Positions 1 to 22,300 of a stretch of 47,493 nucleotides of DNA are shown here, one piece after another (position 1 is the stretch's first letter; the number at the start of each line of letters is the position of its first letter). The position numbers were made by a program, and so were the translations under genes. The stretch is from positions 86,442 through 133,934 of the forward strand of contig NW_003158732.1 of NCBI RefSeq assembly GCF_000003605.2. The letters run 5' to 3'. The notes under the pieces were generated by a model. That model was not told the origin of the DNA. It made no database searches and was given only the letters and a program-made list of their open reading frames with translations. This DNA comes from Saccoglossus kowalevskii. Its lineage: Eukaryota; Hemichordata; Enteropneusta; Harrimaniidae.

Positions 1-1089
1 ACCATATATCAAATAGCTCTATATCTTTTAAAAGTTTTCAAGCGACGAGATGAATATGAATTCAGCTTAACTTAGTACCATATGTTTACATGGATGTTGT
101 ATTGTGTTTAAAACGTGCTATGCACTTTTCTACCCATTATGTTTTATACGATAGGCTGAGGCCCTGTACAGAAATAAAATTACATAATACAAAATTGACC
201 AATACTAAAATGAATAATTGTAGACAGATTTCGACATGAAATCGTGTCACTTTTATGTGCGCTAACATCTGCGAAGAGCGAAAAAACTCGTAAGTAGCCT
301 TCTACCTTAAAATACTTAAACAATAATGCTAAGATACGTACAGTCTTGTCTTTTTTGTGTACAACATTTTGCCGTAGTGGATCAATGATGTGGATGTGTT
401 TGCCTGTAGGTGAGGAATGGCTCAGGACCCCTTCTCTAAAATGGTAAAATAGTTCAAAGGTGTTATGTGAAATATCTTACCAATAAAATTTAATTTAAAA
501 CCGATAATATAAAAATGTCTGTAACAGAGCTCAAAAACACTTTTTGAATATTATAAAATTCACACATTTCACATCATATATATAATTGTTGTTTTCGAAC
601 CCCCTATTCAAAAGTGCTGGCTACGGGCCTGAAACCGGAAACTATCTATTTCAGAATAGGTGGGCGTGGTTACAACACGAGAAATATCTCAAATTTACTC
701 GGACACGACACGATTAATCATTTTCAACCCAATAATCAATAACTATCCAAAATAGGAAATTTGTGGGTGGGCATTTCACATGCACTTTAAGTCTTTAAAA
801 GGTATTAATATTAACACACATGCATTTCCGAATGAAATATAGTAGAATTTATAGGAAAGCACAATTTATTTTGCCACCAACATTTGTGACTGGCTGTTAT
901 GGTAAATGTTACAAGAGCACTCCACACATTATATTGTCCCCTGATGACGACGATACGTGAATGTTTCAGCAATTATTTGAAAACTAATCTATGAACAGTT
1001 TATAAACTGGAATAATTAAAGTCCTCTTGTAATTTATATACGGTCGGAATTACAGAATTCTGCTTTTTAGGGTTTGCCAATCGTAGACG
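1..1089. other. 5' flank, no gene recognised
   Basis: AT-rich sequence with stops in all frames and no recognisable protein similarity, RNA gene or transposon ends. It lies upstream of the CpG-richer HTATIP2 5' region. A neighbouring gene could end to the left of the window, but nothing here shows it. Confidence 0.5.
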
Positions 1090-1384
1090 AATCTTATTAT
1101 TAAAGGGCGGCAGTCGTCGTGCCGCGTCCTGTTCGATATGGTACTCATAGCGACGTATACAACGCGTGTAAAATACATTGTTTATTTACATGGAATTCGA
1201 ACACGCGCTGCGCGACGACCACCGCGCTTTAACACTGTTGGACAATCTCCATCATTTTTAAACGTAGGGATCGAGTCACAAAACCGATGGTGGCGCTCTT
1301 CAAACATCGATCTTAGTACCGTATGTGAACTAGTTTTTATGGAAACGACGAACTGCTGGTCGTTCACTCGTTCATATTTAACAC
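1090..1384 (+). promoter_or_regulatory. HTATIP2: Probable HTATIP2 promoter / 5' UTR region
   Basis: This short stretch has many CpG dinucleotides (dense around 1110-1230) inside very AT-rich surroundings, and sits directly in front of the first candidate coding exon. No TATA box is obvious. Several ATGs occur before 1385 (for example 1138 and 1339), so if transcription starts far upstream there would be upstream ORFs. An in-frame TAA at 1379-1381 closes the frame just before the ATG at 1385. The promoter role is inferred from composition and position; the transcription start cannot be placed. Confidence 0.4.
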
Positions 1385-11214
<9,830 letters not shown>

Positions 11215-11259
11215 TGATTTTATAAACTTTAAAAGGTTATCAATCAAATGTGTATTAAA

Positions 11260-11265
11260 AATAAA
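11260..11265 (+). terminator. HTATIP2 polyadenylation signal
   Basis: AATAAA 46 bp after the stop codon, followed by T/G-rich sequence. It is the first canonical signal downstream and would give a very short 3' UTR. Confidence 0.5.
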
Positions 11266-11365
11266 TTGGGTACGTGGAGGTTGGGATATAATTGCCATTA
11301 CTAAACAACTACATCCAGACTCTAACAATATTGTATTTAACTTGACAATGAGATAGACGACAGAA

Positions 11366-11512
11366 TACTGTAATATAATTTATTTTAGCTGGAATTAATT
11401 TTCGCTGAAAGGATTTTTGAGTGTTTTGTATGGAATTTAATTTCAGTGATTTTTGACAATTTGAATGTAAAATCTAGTAAAAAAGTATATTCACTGGATT
11501 TTATTTTCACCT
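11366..11512 (-). mobile_element. MITE, TACTGTAAAATAC family, right end lost
   Basis: TACTGTAATATAATTTATTT, AGCTGGAATTAATTTTCGCTG and TTTTGTATGGAATTTAATTTC match the reverse complement of the copy at 36468-37636. The far end fades after TTTTATTTTCACC. It lies just past the HTATIP2 3' end. Confidence 0.65.
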
Positions 11513-11682
11513 ATAATAATTATGATCTGTTTATTCCCACCTGCCATAGTTTTTCCAATCACTGCACTCAATATTTTAATACTCTGTTACTATGGTAATA
11601 CTAAGATCTGTATTTGAAGGGTATGATCTGAATATTCATGAGTGAACACCATGAGACGATTAAATAATCAGTGTATAAAACA

Positions 11683-12326
11683 NNNNNNNNNNNNNNNNNN
11701 NNNNNNNNNNNNNNNNNNNNNNNNNNNNNNNNNNNNNNNNNNNNNNNNNNNNNNNNNNNNNNNNNNNNNNNNNNNNNNNNNNNNNNNNNNNNNNNNNNNN
11801 NNNNNNNNNNNNNNNNNNNNNNNNNNNNNNNNNNNNNNNNNNNNNNNNNNNNNNNNNNNNNNNNNNNNNNNNNNNNNNNNNNNNNNNNNNNNNNNNNNNN
11901 NNNNNNNNNNNNNNNNNNNNNNNNNNNNNNNNNNNNNNNNNNNNNNNNNNNNNNNNNNNNNNNNNNNNNNNNNNNNNNNNNNNNNNNNNNNNNNNNNNNN
12001 NNNNNNNNNNNNNNNNNNNNNNNNNNNNNNNNNNNNNNNNNNNNNNNNNNNNNNNNNNNNNNNNNNNNNNNNNNNNNNNNNNNNNNNNNNNNNNNNNNNN
12101 NNNNNNNNNNNNNNNNNNNNNNNNNNNNNNNNNNNNNNNNNNNNNNNNNNNNNNNNNNNNNNNNNNNNNNNNNNNNNNNNNNNNNNNNNNNNNNNNNNNN
12201 NNNNNNNNNNNNNNNNNNNNNNNNNNNNNNNNNNNNNNNNNNNNNNNNNNNNNNNNNNNNNNNNNNNNNNNNNNNNNNNNNNNNNNNNNNNNNNNNNNNN
12301 NNNNNNNNNNNNNNNNNNNNNNNNNN
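11683..12326. other. Assembly gap (644 N)
   Basis: Run of N. Long open frames across it are artefacts. Confidence 1.
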
Positions 12327-12978
12327 ATATGAGAAATGGTGAATGTTTGCTTCTTGTTTGTTCAAAAAGAATGGGTGTGACTTCTATTAGAGATGCGGCT
12401 TCTAATAAGATTTTATGTTAATGTGAAGTAGGAAGGATTTCAAAATATCTTTATAAGTATGTATCTACAATTGTTACATTCAATCGTATTCAACAATTGT
12501 AATGATTGGTCAATTGTGACCATGTCCCTCTGGTCACTGGGATCTTGTGCTTAAAAAATATAATGTGCAATTTGCAATTTATCATTCAATAAGATATTTC
12601 ACCATATTGATTTGTGCAGTATACTTTACCCTGTAACCTCTGATATGCAAATGTATCAGACAATGTCCTGAAAATATTGGCTATATTATCTTAGTATAGC
12701 CGTTTTTAGCAGTGGTGGTTTTTCAAAACAATCTTACAAACATTGGATTCATGTGGCACCATCAAATTATTCAGTGTATAATTGCTAATTAAGTTAGTTG
12801 GATCTGCACATTTGGACATGCAATGGTATTCTGAAAAAAAAAGCTTTTTTAGAATGTTGGAATGTTTGAGGCTATCTGTGTTTGTGTTTTCAATGTTTAT
12901 AAGCTGGCAGTTCCCTCATATTTCTTATAAACCTATACTTGAAAATAAGTGTAAATATTATGATTATTAAATGTATTA
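12327..12978. other. Intergenic, nothing recognised
   Basis: AT-rich spacer with no coding sequence, RNA gene or clear repeat ends. Confidence 0.5.
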
Positions 12979-13157
12979 TACTGTAGAATACGCTATTTTC
13001 GCTATTTTCGCTGAAGGGATGATTCAGTGAAAATAAAATCCAGCGATTATACGTTTTTTCCTATCTTTCACATTAAACTCATCAAAAATCAGTGAAAATA
13101 AATTTCATACAAAACGCCCAAAAAGCCTTTTCAGCGAAAATAAAGTATTCCACAGTA
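12979..13157 (+). mobile_element. MITE, TACTGTAAAATAC family, complete
   Basis: Left end TACTGTAGAATACGCTATTTTCGCT and right end CAGCGAAAATAAAGTATTCCACAGTA are inverted repeats. The 179-bp copy has no insertion and gives the reference layout: CTGAAGGGATGATTCAGTG, ATCCAGCGATTATACG, TTTCACATTAAACTCATC, CATACAAAACGCCC. Confidence 0.85.
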
Positions 13158-15779
13158 GCTTCAAGATTTCTTTTTTAGAATGAAATAACATTCTGTTCAT
13201 TTTAAGATTTGTTAAGACAAGCATGTTACTAATTTTAATTACTTATCAATAAACAGTTTAACAGATAATACAACCGGTGACTTAAATGCATGCGCTACAA
13301 CATTAACAGTGATGCAATTCATCAAATCGCGAATGTCATCTTGTGATTGGTTCTTGACAAATTCTGAATAGCCCACGCCTCCAACTGTGCTGCGCGTTCG
13401 GGCCACCCCCCCACCCCCTCCCCCCGGCTCATAGAGACTGCATACAGTTGATTATAGTTCCTTATAGTGGTGGGACGACGGTAACAGTTATCTTTTTTTA
13501 CTTTTCCACTTTTCAATACAAAACGCCCTCAATGGCAAGAAATGTAGCATTATTTTTATACTTTCGTCTTTAGTAAATTGGGATTTTTTATTCAAAATTT
13601 ACTGAATGTGTCAAGATGAATTAGTAGAATTTACTTGAGTGCAGACTCATCTTTATAATAAACAACCATAACTTTATTCCAACTTACAGGACCATGCTCA
13701 TAATTTTCTAAATTAATAAAATACAAGAAAAATAAAATTACAAATCACAATACTCTCTTGAAAGATGGGAGTCAAATTTTTCATATAAAAACAGCAACAG
13801 GTGGCAATGTATATCAGAGCAGTGTGTGCAGCTAGATTATAAAATTCCATGCAAGTTGTATTAACCCAACTGTTATTCTCCTCAGTTTTCTCATTTGTGG
13901 TGAATCAATTTTCAATTCAGTAACTTATTTTTGTTTTGAAGTGGTTGCCATGCATATTAAATTTCTGAAAATATCAAAAAAAGAAATAACCATGATAATA
14001 CATTACTCTTGAACATGTGTTTTACTTATGGCTAAATAAATCAAATTTGGTCTTTCCGGTAACATTTAGAAAAAATACTGAGTTTGTATTAAGAATTTTC
14101 ATTTTTTAAATTTTATACTCTATAGATTTCTATATTATAATAAATAATATGCTAAATAATGTGAGTAATAAACAAGTCACTTTCATCTTAAATATGGGTA
14201 GCTAGAGTTACCGGAAACACAAAATTAATTTGATTTGGCCTATTGGAAAGGGAACCTCACACAAGTTAATTACGTGATACTGGCAACAGTTCATTGTCCT
14301 AGACCCTATCCCTTCACATTTCAGATGCCATTTTGTAGTATTACTGCAATTTATAATGATCCCTGGTCATCTAAACCTCAACAAAATATATGATGATACA
14401 GTGTAAAGTCGTTAGAAGACCGCCCTGGAAATACAATAAAATTTACGATATTCAGTGCATTGATGCCCCCCCCTCAATTTTAGGTCCCTTTCATTTTTAT
14501 TTCTTCTTTGTCACTTATTTGAACTTGTCACTTAACAGACTATGTGGCTTTGCCACTCGTCATTTCGTGGTTTATGCTCAGTTAACTAGAGAATTCCCAT
14601 GATGCCCTGCTTCATTTTATATTGCTTTTTTGTTCTATGAACACATTATGCGAACATTTTTAATGTAGATTGTGTGCGAACATATTCCATCAGTACTTTG
14701 GAATTAACCTGAATATGTTGATTAGCAATTTGCATACTATTAACTACTTTCAGCATGTTTTGTTGATACCAACGTTTGCTCAAATGTGGTACACTTGCAT
14801 ATTATCTGGGTAGTTGTACATTACTGGCACTTTGGAAATAATCTTCACGTTGTTAATTTGCATACTAATTAACTATTGAAGGACTGAAGCAAGGTCAAAT
14901 GCGAGAGCCAATCTAGGCCAAGAAAAGTCATCATCCACCAAACAAAATCACCCTTTCGTAGACAGGGCTACAAATTAGTCTGCTCACTTTTGTTTCGAAT
15001 ATGTATAAGATATTGTATAATAATAAGCTTATCACAAGAATAACGCAACATTTGCATTCAGGCAGTACTGTCTGTTATATGGCAGTTGATACAATCGCTG
15101 TACTGCCTTTATGCATACTTTGCGGTGTTCTCTCAACAACCTCATATTATTTGTTTTATACAAAATTTGAATGCCAATGCACGACGACTACTATCACACC
15201 ATAGTCACTTTTAACATAATGTTGTATACAAATGTAATCAAATATATTGAGATATCGTTGACCCCTTATAACGCTGTATTTCATGGAAAATATATTGTAT
15301 TCCACAGAATCCCCTAATAATTTGTGACAGAATTATTCGTATACTGTTTTTTTATGATATGTTTCAGATATTGCGAGATTTTTCCCTGCAGAAACAAATG
15401 TCAAATTGATTAAATATTGCCGTTTTCATATTTTAGGCATTTTTGCCCAAAAAGTAGCTTCATGTAGAATAAGATTATAATATGAAAATATGAGTAACCG
15501 TTATAATACTCAAAAACGACCTTAAAAATGCTTGAAGTCATTATGACCATAAAACATTCACTAGAGTCTATGTTAATAATATTTTTATTGCATCTTTTGC
15601 ATTTTATTTTTTCTATCATTTAATAGCACCGTAATATTTATATAATGTGGCAAGATTGAATCAATACATGTCCGAATCTGATAATTTTATTTCATTAATT
15701 TGCGCCTTTTTATTTTCAAATTATTCTCTGTCTTATATTTAGTGACCTCTGTTTAGTAGGATATAATTTTGTGTCTGCC
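13158..15779. other. Intergenic, mostly unrecognised
   Basis: AT-rich sequence. A GC-richer patch at about 13320-13460 with C runs has a 64-codon open minus frame but no recognisable product. Degenerate 150-bp modules lie at 14650-14885. No gene is supported. Confidence 0.5.
14650..14885 (+). repeat. Two degenerate modules with ATTTGCATACTA phrase
   Basis: CAATTTGCATACTATTAACTA and TAATTTGCATACTAATTAACT occur about 135 bp apart, each preceded by an AC-TTTGGAAT/A phrase. They belong with the TTTGCATAAT-containing modules elsewhere in the window. Confidence 0.5.
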
Positions 15780-16172
15780 AATATCCCGGGTCTGATCACT
15801 GCTTCTGGCGCCTGGAATTGTTTATAGGGCGCCACCACCGACGACACTTGATAATTTACTTACTCCATGTACTAGTACCAATGGTAATCAGTGGAGAGGC
15901 GTACGTCACTGCACTAGACCATGTTTGGATTTCCGAATCTAGAATTATTCTATAAATTTAATCAGTGAAAATCATGAAAATATGCAAATTAAAATCGGCT
16001 TGTTTTCAAGATTGTAATTTTGTTCAGAACCGTGTTCGAGGGTAATCGAGAACGAGGCCATTTGATAATTTCCGCCATCTTTGTTGTACTGTCAGCATAG
16101 TTCATTTTTTGCATTGACGTGGATTGAGTGAGTTGCAGCTTTGTGTCGCTTGCCAGGAGGCTTTTAATCAAG
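15780..16172 (+). promoter_or_regulatory. DCAF7: DCAF7 promoter and 5' UTR region
   Basis: Immediately upstream of the DCAF7 start. It has more CpG and GGCGCC-type words (15808-15850) than the flanking DNA, no TATA box, and a YY1-type site 92 bp before the ATG. An in-frame TGA at 16125-16127 lies upstream of the start. TSS position is inferred only. Confidence 0.5.
16072..16081 (-). promoter_or_regulatory. YY1-type site
   Basis: CCGCCATCTT, i.e. AAGATGGCGG on the minus strand, matches the core YY1 consensus. Such sites are common just downstream of TATA-less housekeeping gene starts, which suits DCAF7 and suggests that transcription begins near here. Confidence 0.5.
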
Positions 16173-16322
16173 ATGTCGGCTAGTATAGCCGTTCCGAACA
16201 AGAGGAAAGAGATCTATAAATACGAGGCACCATGGACGCTTTACAGTATGAATTGGAGCGTTCGTCCAGACAAAAGGTTTCGTCTGGCCGTGGGGAGTTT
16301 CGTCGAAGAGTACAATAACAAG
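16173..16322 (+). CDS. DCAF7: DCAF7 exon 1
   Basis: 50 codons: a variable 9-residue N-terminus, then [20 protein letters not shown] and [20 protein letters not shown], conserved almost letter for letter in animals. The ATG at 16173 has A at -3; the upstream in-frame TGA at 16125 and absence of another ATG in between fix the start. Donor is GTAAAG at 16323. Confidence 0.97.
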
Positions 16323-19300
16323 GTAAAGCCTGTTCTGTTGACATATTTTTTGGTAGCAGCGTGCTTTCCGCGATGCTCAACTGCGATCCATTCCTATATT
16401 TTCTCTGGGTGGTTGACGGTTGTTTGAATATATGTTTTGCGTTCAAAGTATATCGATGTTTTGGTACCGGTTACAGATACATGTATATCAGCTGATCGCA
16501 CTTAGGCCAGGCTGGTTCTCGGTCCATGCCTTTCTCGCGGGACAATCAGTAAGGTCAACCGTGTTTTGACATGCTTCTCCCTATGACCATGACAGTGTCC
16601 AATCATAAATGTAAATCGCCGTGTTTCTCTATTTCATTTTCTATTTCATGCGTGTAGTGTGTCTGTCAAATATAATTTTGCAAGTTACAGTTGCGGATTT
16701 GGCATCGAGTCATGTCATATAATTTGTATGTAAAAATGAATGGGCTTCTTGTAGACGTTCGCTGAGCTTGAAGGTCGGTGCATGTATATTAATGCAACTT
16801 GGCGTCATGCTCTTCATGTGAAATAATTTGTCTTTCGGAAGTGATTAGCTTCAAAATTTCACACATATACACACTGTCACCTCCATATTGTTCTGACTCC
16901 AAAACAGCAACATTGCCAGCTAAGTTGCTGACTGGTTTTCAATTCACTCTCATGATCGTTAATTACAACTTGTTAGTTCATACCATTTGTATGAAAGAGT
17001 GCCATTTGGCTAAATACGTGCATTTACGACTGCTATGACACTGGCACACCAGCGACTGTGTCCTGACATTTCAGACTATAAGTCAGTACATATATTTTGT
17101 TTGGATAACTTTGCCATTCATTATATAGCATTTTTTACGATTGAATGAAATAAATCTTCTATTTATATTCAACATGTCCAAGTTCCCACTATTAGTTTGT
17201 CATCTCCTGTTGAGGTTGGTTTGACCCAATTTGTTCTAAGATCTCCAGGTGTGCATAGCAAACCAGTCAGAAACTTGCCTGGCTATGTTGACGTTTTTTT
17301 GTGTTTGAAACAATAAGGTGATTACAGTAGAAATGTGATTTCAACACAATAATTTTTTGACTACTCATTGCAGTTTTAAATACAAACTCTTGTTTTCTCC
17401 AATATCTAAACCACCATCATAACATTCTTGAAGACAAAATTTCGTATTAAAATCACAGATACTGCATGACATAGAACCACAGAAATTGTCACTGCCAATT
17501 TCGTGAATATCCTTGACGTACGGAAATTTGTTGGCTCGTTGACAAATAAGACTAGGATCTTGGGCTCTCTCCTTATTCCGAGGTGAAGGGTGGGAATATT
17601 AGTTAATATTTACTGAGTATAGTAAATAAATAATAAAAAAATCAGTATAGTTCATTATGTAATTATTATTTCGTAGGCTCAAACGCTGAATCAGGTTACT
17701 TTTTGAATACAAAGCTTTATATTAAATGCTCAATTTAGTCTTAGATTTTCCGGCCAAATAAATTTTAAACATAAAATCAATGAAAGGTACATTTAAGGTC
17801 TTTGCACATCCAGATAGATTCAGTGGTTATCCACAACAAATGTGAACATTCACAAAGCAATAAAACATCTAATAGTATCATCCCAGACTGAATCAGTTAG
17901 CAGTAGAACTGAATTATTCTGTTCAACAACAAGCCATGCACTCTCACTATCCATCCACCCACAATGATCTATCCTTTCATCTAGGTTTAGCCCCAGGACG
18001 GGTTTTGATTTCAAAGAAATATAGTGATTCGTTTCCTTTGGTTCTGTTTTAATTGTCAATAACAAGAAATATAATCCTACAAGTTGTCGCTGATCGTAAT
18101 ATCCTAGATGGATGGTCTGTGTAATGTAACCATTAGCCACTACACCATGTGTTTGTGATATCAGTGATAGAAGATTGACTTCCTGCATTGTGTACTCATC
18201 CTTTTGATATATATTTTAATATATTTTGTAATGTTTGTACAGTCCTAAATAAATAAGATATGTTGATATATGTGAGTAAGCAAAAAAAGAACTAGAAATA
18301 TGTTTTATAGCTTTATATTATAATCATAAAGGCCCAGCAATTGTTGCGGAAACTGGTAATGTGGCTACACTGCCAAAATAATGATTACTCACATGTAGGA
18401 AAAGGTTTCACTTTCCTATGTATGAAATATGACTTTAAATTTCTTTGTTTACCGAGGATAATGCTTGCAGGGGTTGCTTAAGGAATAATAAAAATTAAAA
18501 AAATGACTTGGCATTTTTAGAGATTATGTAAAATACTATGATCTTGTTGTTCATCACTTTCTTGTTGCAATATTGTAAAGCTGCAAATTAGTGACATGAC
18601 ACATATTATGTAGTATACGTAACTTGTTTACAAAATTGTGAGTTGTAAAATAATCCTCAAATGCGTACTAGTATTTGCATTTATAACAATTTATAATTCA
18701 TTGTTACATGTATGCGTGACACTTTGCTTTATAACGTCTTACTTCACCAGGTTTCAACACTGTGTCAGGTCATAATAACTGACAATTATTGAATGTATTC
18801 CATTTCTATTAATGTGTCTCCATCATGACAAATAATGTTTTTTTCGCGAGCATGTCTTTTTAGCGAATTTAGCGAGAGAACTGATTCGCTAATAAAAGAT
18901 GACGCTAATGACTTTATTATAAATTCGAAGTGGCTGCCAAACAACATCTTTTTTTCTCCACACACAATACAAAAAAACATACTGTCATGATAAAAAATAA
19001 ACGTATTCATTGTGGTCATTATTTCAATGAAAATAAATAAATGAAGTGATACTGATATATTATTACGGAAATTGGTAGTACTTTGTAATTTTTGAGTCCC
19101 AATATAAAAGGTCAATGTTCTGAATGTAACGCAGCAGCGATAGCCGATTTTTCAAATCCCTGTTGAACGAGTTTTTTATCATTGCGAACAGAATCAAATT
19201 ACACTTGACAGTTTTTCTTTGTTTTTACAGAGGTGATAACTGCGCATTTGTTTTGGCACGCGACAGACAAGTCTGTCAGGCGAGTGAATTTTAGCTGAAC

Positions 19301-22300
19301 TGAGCTTTTTTGTATGTACCACAAGAGTTGTTAAATATACATGCACTGATCTAGAGAGGACACTTTACATAATACCGTAAAAACTCGATTAATTCGCAGT
19401 AGTAAAAATAATTATTTTTTCAAGTGCACGTATTAATAGCTTAAAAACGGAAATTATTGGTTTTTGGTGCGCGAATTAAAAGAGTACTTTTTGATCGATT
19501 CATGGCGTATAGTCGGGCAGAGAACACGCACTGCGCCAAGGACCACGCACCATGTTACACTTGAAATGAAACAGTGAAATGGCAAAGGTCACTCTGTACA
19601 CAAACAAACAATGAACACGTGGCTACAAAGTATCCGTCTGGCTGCACTGCCTTTTTTATTTTTCTAGACATCGCCCGAGCGATGTTATGGCAGATATTAC
19701 GAAGCCCATCTTGTCTGGAAAAATAACCCTGCGTTGATAAAAATGGTCTCAGAAAGTGTTTAGAAAAAATGTTTCGCGTTGACCAAATATAATCATGCAA
19801 AGTATATATTCAAAGTGTTTTAATACATTGGTGAGAGGTCGCATCACTAAGAAGGAAAAGCAAGCCAAACTCGAAACGGGGTGCATCATGGACATGACAC
19901 AACACACACACTGCGACAACTGAGTGATCAGCGACATCATTTTGGAACACAATTGAACTTAAAGTACTTTTTTGCGAAACTTGTTGTGCAATGTGTGTTG
20001 ACCGAAGTTTGACCCCAAGTCACGCACTGAACTGGTGCGTTACCTTAGCAACCATTTTTCTTTCGTGCCCCGCGCGTCAAACTAGTAAAATTGTTATTAT
20101 ATCCGAAGGTACTGTAATTACGCAACTTGTATGCAACTCTGTACTGGCTTGAATATATCAACTTGAACGTCGTTTACTTAGTGCACTGCTTTTCTAATTA
20201 CGCAAATTTGTTTACAATATTGTACCGGCTCTGTACTCTGTTATGTATTGCTTTCATGATAATTAGTTTTTTTTAACTATTGTTATGGCACTGACCCGGG
20301 GTATTGGGTCTGTGAATATTTCAATATCACCGACTTGATAATGCGTTGCATTCATAATAATTACGCAAACATAAACATACCATACGTCAAATTAAATTTT
20401 ACTATAATAAACTCTGGGCAGCGGACTTCGATCGCGTTATTTTTCACGTACATTTCGACTGAACTCTAATAACCACGCGTTTGAATTACGTGCGGCACTG
20501 GGATAATGAAAATGTAACACGAGGTCAATCGCCCGACCAATCAAAAATGTCAATTTACGCACCATAGGGCGGTTCACTTAAATGACGTAATAGAATAATG
20601 GCGGGCACATGGTCGATGCAACCCTGTGGACCAGCCACAAAAAAGCCCTGTACTAAGCTTTCCATCACGGAAATTCGTAATCGATGTGCTGACCGATGGA
20701 TATTTATCGACTAAGTAATAATCCTGCCCAACATCTGTAGTGTCGTGGGGGAATGATTTTTTTTCACGTCAAATCTTTACCGAACCTAAACTGCTTGCTA
20801 ACTGAAAGGCTGTGATGACGGAGATCATCTGCGAATGCGGCGACACCAAGTTCTGATAACATAAAATTATGTGTATTTTTAATGTCTTCATGCAATATAT
20901 TCTGAGTTATCCACTTTATTCTGGCCCGCGAATTAATAGGATACAATTTTTAATGTTTTTGAACGCCGCGAATTAAAAGGATACATTTAAAAATTAGCGT
21001 TCGAAAATAAAATGGGTGCGCGAACTAATAGAGACCGCAAATTAAACGAGTTTTTACGGTACACTAGTTTGTCTTTTTATTTTCTCGTTCTGTGTATGAT
21101 CCAAATAACACCTTTTTTGGACTACATGTGATTAAATTACCAGTGTAAACATGTACACATTTATTTTAGAAAGAGAAGTAAGTACATGTATATTCATTCA
21201 ACCTAAAGTAATCTAGCGTCGTTTTATCTAAACTAATACTGGATATAATGAGGCGATAGTTGTAAACGCAGTGACTAAATTCCTTTTAATGAAAAAGATG
21301 CCATTTGAAATCTGGCTTCATTTACAGCATTATGGATATAATCAATCATTTCAACGCAAATGTCTTGTAATTTACATGCAAATTGATCAGTAAGCATTAT
21401 GTAAAATATTCCCCATCAGAATGATTGTTTGTATCAATATACAACTTCTTTTGAGTTTACAAATTAATACCGTGTTTTTTATAACATTTTCATATGCAAA
21501 TCATAAATTGGCAATGCGGTGTGCAATAGAAAATTACTTTTTTAATGGAGTGAAAAACGACAATTAATTAGCCTCTGTGTGAATCAGTTTGTGTGCAATT
21601 ATGCTACAATTATTATAAACTGGTTGTCTAATAACTTGGCTTCTGCTCTTTATTTGCCTTTATTGCTTGTTTGCAAGCTTTTTAAAGCTGTCACTTAGTA
21701 AGTGCGAGTGTTGCATACAACACAGTGATTTGAATTAATGTACAAAGCACACACCGCAAAATGGTTTGTTGATAGTGGTGACCTCGCTCTGTGCACAGGT
21801 TTCATATGATGTCCTACTCTAAAGTACTTTATTGTAGCAGGAATTAATTTTCACTGAAAGGACTTTTTGGGTTGTCTTGTATGGAGTTAATTTTCCCTGG
21901 TTCTTGACGAGAATGTATAATACAAGAAGAAAGGTGGATTTTATTTTCACCGATTCAACCTTTTTAGCGAGGGTATCCTGTAAATCAGAACTTCAAAGCC
22001 CTGTATTGATGTTCATCAAACAGAAAGTATTATGTTTATCTTTTTTTTTACTTGTTTAGTGAGAATATCTTTTTTCATGATGGTGACTACTAACTAAGTA
22101 TGCACTCAAAAATATACCTTGTATTTTTAGCTCTGCTGTCGACTTTATCAAGCAGAACTTATCATATCATTGTCTGTCATCGTTCGTGTCAACTTTTTGC
22201 GACTCTTATTGCTTTGATGCTATACATATAGTATCTCAGGTTGACCTCCCCGAGATTTGTTCATTTTGTGATATCTTCAATTCTCTAGTTTTGATGATTA

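Noticed and set aside
11601-12421. Long open frames over 11601-12421
   Set aside because: They run across the 644-base N gap; only a few real codons exist at each side.
13322-13516. 64-codon minus frame in a GC-richer patch
   Set aside because: Driven by C/G runs; no recognisable domain.
17850-18188. 112-codon minus-strand frame in DCAF7 intron 1
   Set aside because: It reads like plausible protein but matches no family I know, has no splice or start context and no repeats around it; kept only as a note.
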